Origin: Staphylococcus roterodami
Lineage (GTDB): Bacteria; Bacillota; Bacilli; Staphylococcales; Staphylococcaceae
Direction: 5' to 3'
Assembly (NCBI GenBank): GCA_022493055.1
Contig: CP092781.1
Span: 558,001-622,000 of the forward strand
Length of the DNA: 64,000 nucleotides
Shown here: positions 27,849 to 34,553 of the stretch, piece by piece
How the letters are laid out: every line of letters begins with the position of its first letter
Position numbering within the stretch: the first letter of the stretch is position 1
The notes under the pieces: model-generated
The model's database searches: none
What the model was told of the DNA's origin: nothing
What the model saw: only the letters and a program-made list of their open reading frames with translations
Translations under genes and position numbers: made by a program

Positions 27849-28920
27849 CTCCTTTCTTTTTACGCTTTAGATTTTCTAAATAATGATTAATTCTATCGGT
27901 GTGTTCATCATTAAATGATGAATGCGCCAATATTTTATTTAGAAAATCTGTATCTTCAAGTAAACCTTCAGATTGTGCCATTGCTTCAGCTGTTAAAACA
28001 GTATCTAACGTTGTAGCTACTTGTTTACATAACCAATCAATATTATCCTCAATGGACTTTAAACTCGGTTTCATACTTAAGCTAATTTTATCCGCACCTT
28101 TAATAAAACGTGACCATTCTTGATATACTGGCCACCTTGATTTTCGACTATCTGATACATCTTTCGGCTCAGTTACAAAACGCATACTATTATTTAAAAC
28201 ACCTTTAACAATATCTGATATGCTTGATGTTTCTGTTAAAATATTTACGCAATTTTCCGCATTACTTCGTCGCATTTGTATTTCATAACGATTCCATAAT
28301 CCAAAATCTTCAACAGGTGTTTTTAATTTATACGCCATTTCATAATTCTTTTCATAAAAGCGACAATACATATCACTTTTTTTAGAGCCGATATAAAAAG
28401 TTGAACCTTTAGACTGTCCGTTGGACAATTTAAAACCAGCAATTGAACTCGCTGTTCTAAATTTTGAAATACATTCACCATGCTCAGCCTTTTTAATTAA
28501 TCGTGGTATTTTTAAATATGTTTTTGTATCATCAATCGCAATATCAATTCTTGTAAAACGCGCCTTTTTAGCCGCACAGCGCTTAAAAAAGTCTTGCCAC
28601 GTTTCATTGCGGTTGATTAAATAATGTTCAAATTCCCGACAACCAGAACCAGTTAACTGTAAATGAAAGCCCATACCTTCATCTTTATCCGAATAAAAAA
28701 TTTGAATATTTCCAAACGTATAACCACGATTGTAAAAGTACAAGCCACTATTACGATGTTTAAACACTGCCCGAGGCAATTTCAAAACATCCTCCATAAT
28801 GGTGAAAATCGAGGGCACCTGAAAAGTCACTTGGACCCAGTCAACAACTGCCTCCAAGCCACATTTTTCTGGCTTCGCTACCCCCCTATTAGTAAGGGGG
28901 GTAGAAGCTTGATTTTCCAT
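27820..28920 (-). CDS. Rep_trans-family replication initiator / relaxase (NicK, Orf20-like)
   Basis: This 366-residue protein belongs to the rolling-circle initiators shared by pT181-type plasmids, Tn916 (Orf20) and ICEBs1 (NicK). Family segments are VDWVQVTFQVP near the N terminus, FTRIDIAIDDTKTY, and GSTFYIGSKKSDMYCRFYEKN with the expected nicking tyrosine region. It should nick the origin of transfer and start rolling-circle replication of the excised element. I use ATG 28920, 6 bases after AGGAGG; the earlier start at 28938 lies inside the upstream palindrome. The GC-rich origin candidate lies directly upstream. Confidence 0.88.
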   Translation of the reverse strand: MENQASTPLTNRGVAKPEKCGLEAVVDWVQVTFQVPSIFTIMEDVLKLPRAVFKHRNSGLYFYNRGYTFGNIQIFYSDKDEGMGFHLQLTGSGCREFEHYLINRNETWQDFFKRCAAKKARFTRIDIAIDDTKTYLKIPRLIKKAEHGECISKFRTASSIAGFKLSNGQSKGSTFYIGSKKSDMYCRFYEKNYEMAYKLKTPVEDFGLWNRYEIQMRRSNAENCVNILTETSSISDIVKGVLNNSMRFVTEPKDVSDSRKSRWPVYQEWSRFIKGADKISLSMKPSLKSIEDNIDWLCKQVATTLDTVLTAEAMAQSEGLLEDTDFLNKILAHSSFNDEHTDRINHYLENLKRKKKGDDSYQSFSK

Positions 28921-28932
28921 GAAAAAACCTCC

Positions 28933-28956
28933 TATCAAATCGCAAGCGATTTGATA
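28933..28956. repeat. 11 bp perfect palindrome before the relaxase gene
   Basis: TATCAAATCGC and GCGATTTGATA are separated by AA. The palindrome overlaps the leader of the relaxase gene and adjoins the GC-rich structured region. It could be an operator, part of the nick-site recognition sequence or a leader hairpin. Confidence 0.7.
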
Positions 28957-29095
28957 ACTTAAGGCTGTCGCTTCCCTTTCTTAACGCGCCTTTGTCGCAG
29001 GCTCCGCCCAAATGCTTAACGCCGTCCCGGCTTGCATTTCTGCGCCTGCAGGCGCTAAAAGTCCAGCTCGCCTTAAGTTAAACAATACAAATGAT
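28956..29095. other. Candidate origin of transfer/replication (oriT, possibly sso)
   Basis: This non-coding stretch is strikingly GC-rich for its surroundings and highly structured. An outer 10 bp repeat, AACTTAAGGC (28956-28965) and GCCTTAAGTT (29070-29079), encloses an imperfect AAATGC...GCATTT stem (29010-29038) and a perfect GCGCCTGCAGGCGC palindrome (29042-29055). It lies immediately upstream of the relaxase gene, where oriT lies in related elements. The structure also resembles single-strand origins of staphylococcal rolling-circle plasmids. Position and structure are seen; the function is inferred. Confidence 0.6.
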
Positions 29096-29099
29096 ATAT

Positions 29100-29402
29100 T
29101 TAACTATCTACATCACCAATATAGATACAATCCTTCAAATCAATTTGTAGTAATCGCCCGTGTCCTGCTTCTTTCAAACTAAAACACAATAAGCAGACGT
29201 CAGTGTATATCCTCGGTCTGCCTGATGGTAAACGACTTTTAACATAGTCACCATTAAATTTTTCTTGTATTTCCTTTGCGATAAGCATTAATGATAATGC
29301 TTCACCTGTATTAATTCTAGATGCAATATATGACAACATGCCTTCAGATAATTTTAAAGTACGTGCATAAGGCGCTAAGTTGTCAGCTGTATAAAATTCC
29401 AT
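29100..29402 (-). CDS. Hypothetical ICE protein, 100 residues
   Basis: I do not recognise a named family. The product is soluble, with helical N-terminal two thirds (TLKLSEGMLSYIASRINTGE) and a strand-rich end. A similar-sized gene lies between DUF961 and the relaxase in related elements. The stop of the upstream DUF961 gene and this start are only 3 bases apart, with AAGGTTAG as ribosome site, which indicates one transcript. It may take part in DNA processing at the adjacent origin, by position only. Confidence 0.65.
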   Translation of the reverse strand: MEFYTADNLAPYARTLKLSEGMLSYIASRINTGEALSLMLIAKEIQEKFNGDYVKSRLPSGRPRIYTDVCLLCFSLKEAGHGRLLQIDLKDCIYIGDVDS

Positions 29403-29405
29403 ACA

Positions 29406-29741
29406 CTAACCTTGTTGTGCACCTTTTTTATGTTGAATTGTCGCAATTTGTCTAATATCTTCTGCCTTAATACTCGGTTGAATTGAATGGAAATCACCTG
29501 AAGATTGTACATATTGTTTTGCTTCTACACCTACAAGTTCACAAACTGACATAATATCAAGTTTTACTTCTTTAGGTACTTTTACTGTTACTTGTTCACC
29601 TTGTCCAGTTGACGCTAATTTGTATGCATATAATTTTTGATCGGTTTTTTCTCCATCTTCATATTTGTATTTCTCATCAACACCCATGAAATATAAATCT
29701 CCAAACGTTTCTTTTAAATCAAATTTCGGACTCCATGCCAT
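29406..29741 (-). CDS. DUF961 protein (YdcP/HelP-like)
   Basis: This 111-residue protein shows the DUF961 pattern: FDLKETFGDLYFMG near the N terminus, a middle YAYKLAS, strand-rich VTVKVP and a C-terminal QPSIKAEDI. HelP of ICEBs1 belongs to this family and is a helicase processivity factor that acts with the host helicase PcrA during rolling-circle replication and transfer. The ribosome site is GAGGAAT. It is placed next to a second, more diverged family member. Confidence 0.8.
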   Translation of the reverse strand: MAWSPKFDLKETFGDLYFMGVDEKYKYEDGEKTDQKLYAYKLASTGQGEQVTVKVPKEVKLDIMSVCELVGVEAKQYVQSSGDFHSIQPSIKAEDIRQIATIQHKKGAQQG

Positions 29742-29783
29742 AATAAATTCCTCATTTCTTTTTATAATTTTTATTTATACGCT

Positions 29784-30086
29784 TTATGCTTTTGTTTCTA
29801 AACTATAAATATCATCAGCTGAAAAGCTTGTATATAAATTACAATAACCTGTATTCATATCTTGATATACTCTAGGTTTGATTGTTAAATTATCAAAATC
29901 AACACGTTCTAAAGAATCAAAGTATTTTTCATTTGACAGTCTAACTTTAACTTGTTCACCAATATCAACACATATAATCGTATACAGATAATAAGCTTCA
30001 TCAAACCGCGATATTTTTTCAACATGGGACAAATAACGAAACTCTTTCCCCATAGTTGCTTCAATATCAATGACTGGTTCTATCAT
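29784..30086 (-). CDS. Second DUF961-like protein
   Basis: This 100-residue protein has the same layout as its neighbour: GKEFRYLSHVEK, YYLYTIICVDIGEQVKVRL and a C-terminal SFSADDIYSL. I use ATG 30086 because AGGTGA lies 5 bases upstream (GAGGTGACTTTT). The longer frame up to 30173 has no ribosome site. It is probably a DNA-processing helper related to HelP. Duplication followed by divergence seems likely. Confidence 0.68.
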   Translation of the reverse strand: MIEPVIDIEATMGKEFRYLSHVEKISRFDEAYYLYTIICVDIGEQVKVRLSNEKYFDSLERVDFDNLTIKPRVYQDMNTGYCNLYTSFSADDIYSLETKA

Positions 30087-30089
30087 AAA

Positions 30090-30226
30090 AGTCACCTCGG
30101 CAGACTCATACAAATCAGAGTTTTTTAGGGTCGCACGAATAGGAATAACTCCCGCAAATCCGTACCACTGCATTTTTGATAATGGAGTGTCTATGCTTCT
30201 CCTGACCTATTCAATTTTTTTGAAAC
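30090..30226 (-). other. Leader region between the right-end regulator and the DUF961 genes
   Basis: This 137-base stretch holds no gene I accept. The minus strand reads through T-rich and short inverted segments before the DUF961 ribosome site. It may hold the operon promoter or an attenuator, as upstream of Tn916 transfer genes, but I see no decisive motif. Confidence 0.3.
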
Positions 30227-30511
30227 CTATCGGTTCATCACCTCAAAGAATTCTAGGTCTAATTTATCAATATGATACATCTTGCATATAAATGCGTTAG
30301 ACACACCATACTTTTTTAAATATACATAATCCTTATAAGTAAATTGATAGTCATTATTTTTCGCTTTATTGCACACGTTCAATATACAAAAATATGCAAT
30401 TTTATACATCTTACAAATATGACGTTTTGAAATACCATGAAATCTTAAAATAACAAAATTTCTATAATCTAAACGCTTAAAATCATAAAAATAAGGTGTA
30501 AACTCTGTCAT
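30227..30511 (-). CDS. Small protein with two tandem helix-turn-helix-like repeats
   Basis: This 94-residue protein contains an internal repeat. YRNFVILRFHGISKRHICKM at about residues 16-35 corresponds to YKDYVYLKKYGVSNAFICKM at about 60-79, with the shared pattern Y-x3-V-x-L-x3-G-(I/V)-S-x3-ICKMY-x-I. GIS/GVS followed by ICKMY looks like the turn and recognition helix of resolvase-type helix-turn-helix units. I use ATG 30511, 10 bases after AAAGGA; the TTG at 30520 is too close. It is the gene nearest the right end and may regulate the element or bind its end. No named family is recognised. Confidence 0.6.
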   Translation of the reverse strand: MTEFTPYFYDFKRLDYRNFVILRFHGISKRHICKMYKIAYFCILNVCNKAKNNDYQFTYKDYVYLKKYGVSNAFICKMYHIDKLDLEFFEVMNR

Positions 30512-30560
30512 AACGATCAATTCCTTTCTTAAGAATTTGTTGTTAATTAGAGTTTACACC
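30494..30560. repeat. 12 bp perfect inverted repeat at the right end
   Basis: GGTGTAAACTCT (30494-30505) and AGAGTTTACACC (30549-30560) are exact reverse complements 43 bases apart. One arm lies in codons 2-6 of the tandem-repeat gene, the other overlaps the proposed right terminal repeat. In a readthrough transcript the ribosome site and start codon would sit in the loop region. It may also be a pair of protein-binding sites. Confidence 0.75.
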
Positions 30561-30562
30561 AC
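30554..30562 (-). repeat. Proposed right terminal inverted repeat of the element
   Basis: TTACACCAC is the imperfect reverse complement of the left end ATCGCGTAA (six of eight inner bases agree) and is followed by AAA, as the left one is preceded by AAA. Confidence 0.5.
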
Positions 30563-30575
30563 AAAATAAAAAAGA

Positions 30576-30679
30576 AAGACATAGTGTAAATGCAGAAGAA
30601 TGTACGCATAGAAATTCAATAAGGTAATAGATGATTTCTATGGAATATACATTGAATTAAAGCACTTATACTATGTCTT
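30576..30679. repeat. Long imperfect hairpin between the element and dgk
   Basis: AAGACATAGTGTAAATGC (30576-30593) pairs with GCACTTATACTATGTCTT (30662-30679), and AATGTACGCATAGAAAT pairs with ATTTCTATGGAATATACATT inside. The whole ~104 bases folds back on itself just after the dgk stop. It is probably the chromosomal terminator of the convergent gene pair, though it also resembles a small inverted-repeat element. Confidence 0.6.
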
Positions 30680-30686
30680 AATATAT

Positions 30687-31349
30687 TTATCGCATATCTA
30701 TTTGACGATATGTTTGTATAATACGTGATATTTTATCAATTATAGGATTTAATGAATCAGGATTTTCGTGAATATCATATTCATTGATATTGATACGAAC
30801 AACAGGACATGCATTAAAATTATTAATCCAATCATCATAGCGTTTAAATAACTTTTTCCAGTATTCAGGATCAGTATTCATTTCCATTTCACGGCCACGT
30901 TCAATGATGCGGTCAATAACTTCATCGTAATTACACTCTAAATAAATTAGTACATCTGGTTTTGGGAAATAAGGTGTCATTACCATGGCATTAAATAAGT
31001 CTGAATATGTTTTAAAGTCATCTTGACTCATTGTACCTTCTTCTTCATGCATTTTTGCAAAAATATCCACATCTTCATAAATCGAGCGGTCTTGGATAAA
31101 GCCTCCACCATATTCGAACATGCGTTTTTGCTCTTTAAAACGTTCTGCTAAAAAATAAATTTGTAAATGAAAACTCCAACGTTCAAAATCACTATAAAAC
31201 TTATCCAAATATGGATTGTGATCTACATTTTCAAAAGAAGTTTTAAAATTCAATTTATCAGCAAGTGCTTGTGTTAGTGTCGATTTACCTACACCAACAG
31301 TACCTGCAATGGTTATAATGGCATTTTGTGGAATACCGTAATTATTCAT
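30687..31349 (-). CDS. dgk: Deoxynucleoside kinase (deoxyguanosine kinase type)
   Basis: This 220-residue salvage kinase phosphorylates purine deoxynucleosides. It has the P-loop GTVGVGKSTLT, the family segment FSFQMYFL-like WSFHLQIYFLAERFK, the DRS motif QDRSIYEDVDIFAK and the lid RIIERGREME. It overlaps the paired kinase gene upstream by 8 bases, so the two are translationally coupled. The pair corresponds to dgk-dck of Bacillus subtilis, where a tadA gene is also near. Which deoxynucleoside each prefers cannot be told from sequence alone. Confidence 0.85.
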   Translation of the reverse strand: MNNYGIPQNAIITIAGTVGVGKSTLTQALADKLNFKTSFENVDHNPYLDKFYSDFERWSFHLQIYFLAERFKEQKRMFEYGGGFIQDRSIYEDVDIFAKMHEEEGTMSQDDFKTYSDLFNAMVMTPYFPKPDVLIYLECNYDEVIDRIIERGREMEMNTDPEYWKKLFKRYDDWINNFNACPVVRININEYDIHENPDSLNPIIDKISRIIQTYRQIDMR

Positions 31350-31959
31350 TTGTAATATCTCCTATCATAGGTAATATAATATGTAGTATATCTTCATAAT
31401 CTTGCTCGTTTTTTAGAAAATCAATAGAAGTTGTATCAATTAGCACAACATTTGAACCATTACTTTGTAACGATTCATAATATTCACGATAATCTTTTTT
31501 TAATTTTAAAAGATATTCGTCTTCTATTTGATGCTCAAAACTACGATTACGTTTAGCAATTCTCGCTTTTAACACATCAAGTTCTGCATCTAAAAAGATA
31601 ATCATATTAGGCATAATCATATCTTCCGTTAAAATATCATAAATTTTACTAAATTTTTGAAATTCAACAGGACTCAAAGTATTTTTAGCAAATATCTTAT
31701 TTTTATGTATATGATAATCACTAACTACGCCTTGATTGAGTTGTGTTACATCTTGAAATTGCTTATATCTATTACATAAAAAGAACATTTCAGTTTGAAA
31801 ACTCCATTTAGAGATATCTTCGTAAAAGTCTGATAAAAATGGATTTTCAGTGATAATTTCTTTTTCTTCATAAAAATCTAAAGTTTGACTTAGTTTGTGT
31901 GCAAGTGAAGATTTTCCTACGCCAATAGGTCCTTCAATTGCAATAAAAGGTTTGTTCAT
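31342..31959 (-). CDS. dck: Deoxynucleoside kinase (deoxyadenosine/deoxycytidine kinase type)
   Basis: This is the first gene of the kinase pair. It has the P-loop GPIGVGKSSLAHKL, WSFQTEMFFLCNRYKQF and the lid segment RIAKRNRSFE. I use ATG 31959 (205 residues) after GGAGATGTGAAT; an upstream in-frame extension to 32004 runs toward the divergent tadA start and has no ribosome site. It works in deoxynucleoside salvage with the overlapping partner. The substrate call follows the B. subtilis pair and is uncertain. Confidence 0.82.
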   Translation of the reverse strand: MNKPFIAIEGPIGVGKSSLAHKLSQTLDFYEEKEIITENPFLSDFYEDISKWSFQTEMFFLCNRYKQFQDVTQLNQGVVSDYHIHKNKIFAKNTLSPVEFQKFSKIYDILTEDMIMPNMIIFLDAELDVLKARIAKRNRSFEHQIEDEYLLKLKKDYREYYESLQSNGSNVVLIDTTSIDFLKNEQDYEDILHIILPMIGDITNE

Positions 31960-32025
31960 ATTCACATCTCCAAATGTTAAAATAGACATTGAGTATTGTA
32001 CCATAAGTGAGGTATCTGGACATAA

Positions 32026-32496
<471 letters not shown>

Positions 32497-32643
32497 ACGA
32501 TAGTACATACTAATTAAAATTTGTTAGAATTACATTATAAGATAAATTAATGACAATATAAATGTAAATAGAAAAGTATGTGCGCTGAGAATATTTTCTT
32601 AATCTCAAAACATGGTTTTAAAATAACGAAACGAGGTAACATA

Positions 32644-33513
32644 ATGATAAAATTAATAGCTACAGATATGGATGGGACGCTTCTAAATGCAGCACATGAA
32701 ATTTCTCAACCTAATATTGACGCGATTAAATACGCACAAGATCAAGGAATAACAGTCGTAATCGCAACTGGTCGAGCTTTTTATGAAGCACAAGCACCTG
32801 TCGCAGATACAGATTTGACAGTTCCTTACATTTGTTTGAACGGCGCTGAAGTACGTGATGAAACTTTTAATGTAATGAGTACGTCACATCTTAATAAATC
32901 ATTAGTACATAAGATTACTAAAGTATTAAAAGATGCTGGTATTTATTATCAAGTATACACGAATCGAGCTATATATACTGAAGATCCTCAACGCGACTTA
33001 GAAATTTATATAGATATTGCTGAACGCGCAGGTCAGCATGCAAATGTTGAACGTATTAAAAATGGTATTCAAAGACGTATTGATAATGGTACGTTAAAAG
33101 TTGTTGACAATTATGATGCAATTGAAAATATACCTGGTGAGTTAATTATGAAAATCTTAGCATTTGATGCAGATATAGAAAAAATTGATAAAGCAAGTAA
33201 GATTTTAGCTGAATCTCCAAACTTAGCAATATCATCATCATCAAGAGGTAATATCGAGATTACACATTCGGATGCCCAAAAAGGCATAGCATTAGAAACG
33301 ATAGCTGAAAAATTAGGTATTGAAATGAAAGATGTTATGGCAATTGGTGATAATTTAAATGACGTATCAATGTTAGCTAAAGCTGGTTATCCTGTTGCTA
33401 TGGAAAATGGTGCTGATGAAGTAAAAAGAATAGCAAAATATATCACAGATACGAATGAAAATAGTGGTGTAGGAAAAGCAATAATGAAATTATTACGTGA
33501 ACAACAAGATTAA
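32644..33513 (+). CDS. Cof-type HAD phosphatase
   Basis: This is a class IIB (Cof/YidA-like) HAD phosphatase of 289 residues. Motif I is ATDMDGTLL, motif II is VIATGRAF, and motif IV is [13 protein letters not shown]. The large C2B cap lies between motifs II and III. The start follows CGAGGTAACATA; the longer frame beginning at 32578 has no ribosome site. Such enzymes hydrolyse sugar phosphates or flavin mononucleotide; the substrate is not evident. The next gene starts 19 bases downstream. Confidence 0.88.
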   Translation: MIKLIATDMDGTLLNAAHEISQPNIDAIKYAQDQGITVVIATGRAFYEAQAPVADTDLTVPYICLNGAEVRDETFNVMSTSHLNKSLVHKITKVLKDAGIYYQVYTNRAIYTEDPQRDLEIYIDIAERAGQHANVERIKNGIQRRIDNGTLKVVDNYDAIENIPGELIMKILAFDADIEKIDKASKILAESPNLAISSSSRGNIEITHSDAQKGIALETIAEKLGIEMKDVMAIGDNLNDVSMLAKAGYPVAMENGADEVKRIAKYITDTNENSGVGKAIMKLLREQQD

Positions 33514-33532
33514 TAAAAAAGAGGGGTCAAAG

Positions 33533-34099
33533 ATGAAAGGACTAATTATTATTGGAAGTGCACAAGTGAATTCACATACAAATGCACTAGCAACTTATTT
33601 AACAGAACATTTTAAAACACATAATATTGAAGCGGAAATATTTGATTTAGCAGAAAATCCATTAAATCAATTAGATTTTTCTGGAACAACACCTTCTATT
33701 GATGAAATTAAACAAAATATTAAAAGTTTAAAAGATAAAGCAATGGCGGCTGATTTTTTAATTTTGGGAACACCAAATTATCATGGCTCATATTCAGGTA
33801 TTTTAAAAAATGCACTAGATCATTTAAATATGGATTATTTTAAAATGAAGCCAGTAGGGTTAATTGGTAATAGTGGTGGAATTGTAAGCTCTGAGCCATT
33901 ATCACATTTAAGAGTTATTGTCAGAAGTTTATTAGGCATTGCCGTACCAACTCAAATTGCAACGCATGATTCTGATTTTGCAAAAAATGAAGATGGTACT
34001 TATTATTTAAATGACAGTGAGTTCCAATTACGTGCAAGATTATTTGTTGACCAAATTGTATCCTTTGCACATAATAGTCCATATGAGCATTTAAAATAA
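33533..34099 (+). CDS. NADPH-dependent FMN reductase
   Basis: This 188-residue flavodoxin-like reductase starts [20 protein letters not shown]. It has the FMN-binding segments [18 protein letters not shown] and [12 protein letters not shown]. The start follows AGAGGGGTCAAAG. It is probably co-transcribed with the Cof-type phosphatase. It reduces FMN, quinones or azo compounds in the cytosol; the physiological partner is unknown. Confidence 0.85.
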   Translation: MKGLIIIGSAQVNSHTNALATYLTEHFKTHNIEAEIFDLAENPLNQLDFSGTTPSIDEIKQNIKSLKDKAMAADFLILGTPNYHGSYSGILKNALDHLNMDYFKMKPVGLIGNSGGIVSSEPLSHLRVIVRSLLGIAVPTQIATHDSDFAKNEDGTYYLNDSEFQLRARLFVDQIVSFAHNSPYEHLK

Positions 34100-34553
34100 G
34101 GCTAGTAAATAAAATATGAAAATACGCATTGTACTTACAGGTATGTAACTTTTAAGCCTAACATTGAGAGGTGTTAGCTTTGAGGTGGCATGCCTTTTTT
34201 AATTCGATTTTTTGTATAATAATTCAATTTTATTTATATAGATTCACAAAGCTTGTTGGGAATGTTATTGATTTAAATACAATGCAAGTTCGAAATGAAT
34301 AAGTATATGAATAAAAAACAGTATTAAAAATAAGTTTTAATTAATGTAAAACTATTAAAGAAAACGAAAATTTAAAATAGCGCGTTCTTAAAGGATTTTT
34401 AATTAAATTATTAATCCAAAATGCATTATAAAATAAAGAAAAATAATTAAAGTATTGTACTTTATTAAAAAGTGTATTACGATAGTAAGGCAGAAATTTA
34501 TATATGCAATTTATTATATTTATCAAATTTTGATATTTTAAAGGAGTATTATT
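34100..34553 (+). other. sdrC upstream region
   Basis: About 450 bases without a gene. AAGCCTAACA / TGTTAGCTT at 34152-34178 followed by T runs may terminate the reductase transcript. A possible sdrC promoter, TTGTAC and TACGAT with 17 bases between (34455-34483), lies about 70 bases before the start. The rest is very AT-rich with no further motif that I can support. Confidence 0.4.

Larger units (their letters stand above)
15300..30562. mobile_element. ICE6013-type integrative conjugative element
   Basis: About 15.3 kb of foreign gene content interrupts the housekeeping order between the HAD gene and the deoxynucleoside kinases. It carries an IS30-like DDE transposase at the left, a conjugation module resembling that of ICEBs1/Tn916, a Rep_trans relaxase and DUF961 proteins. 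This matches published descriptions of ICE6013: DDE transposase instead of a tyrosine integrase, imperfect 8 bp terminal repeats and 3 bp target duplication. The ends I propose are TCGCGTAA at 15301 and TTACACCA ending at 30561, flanked by AAA on each side. Gene content is secure; exact ends are inferred. No resistance genes are present. Confidence 0.88.

Noticed and set aside
28663..28962. A 99-codon plus-strand frame over the relaxase start
   Set aside because: It is antisense to conserved relaxase codons and runs into the palindrome; no independent support.
34341..34526. A 61-codon minus-strand frame upstream of sdrC
   Set aside because: Made of AT-rich codons only, no ribosome site, lies over the probable sdrC promoter.
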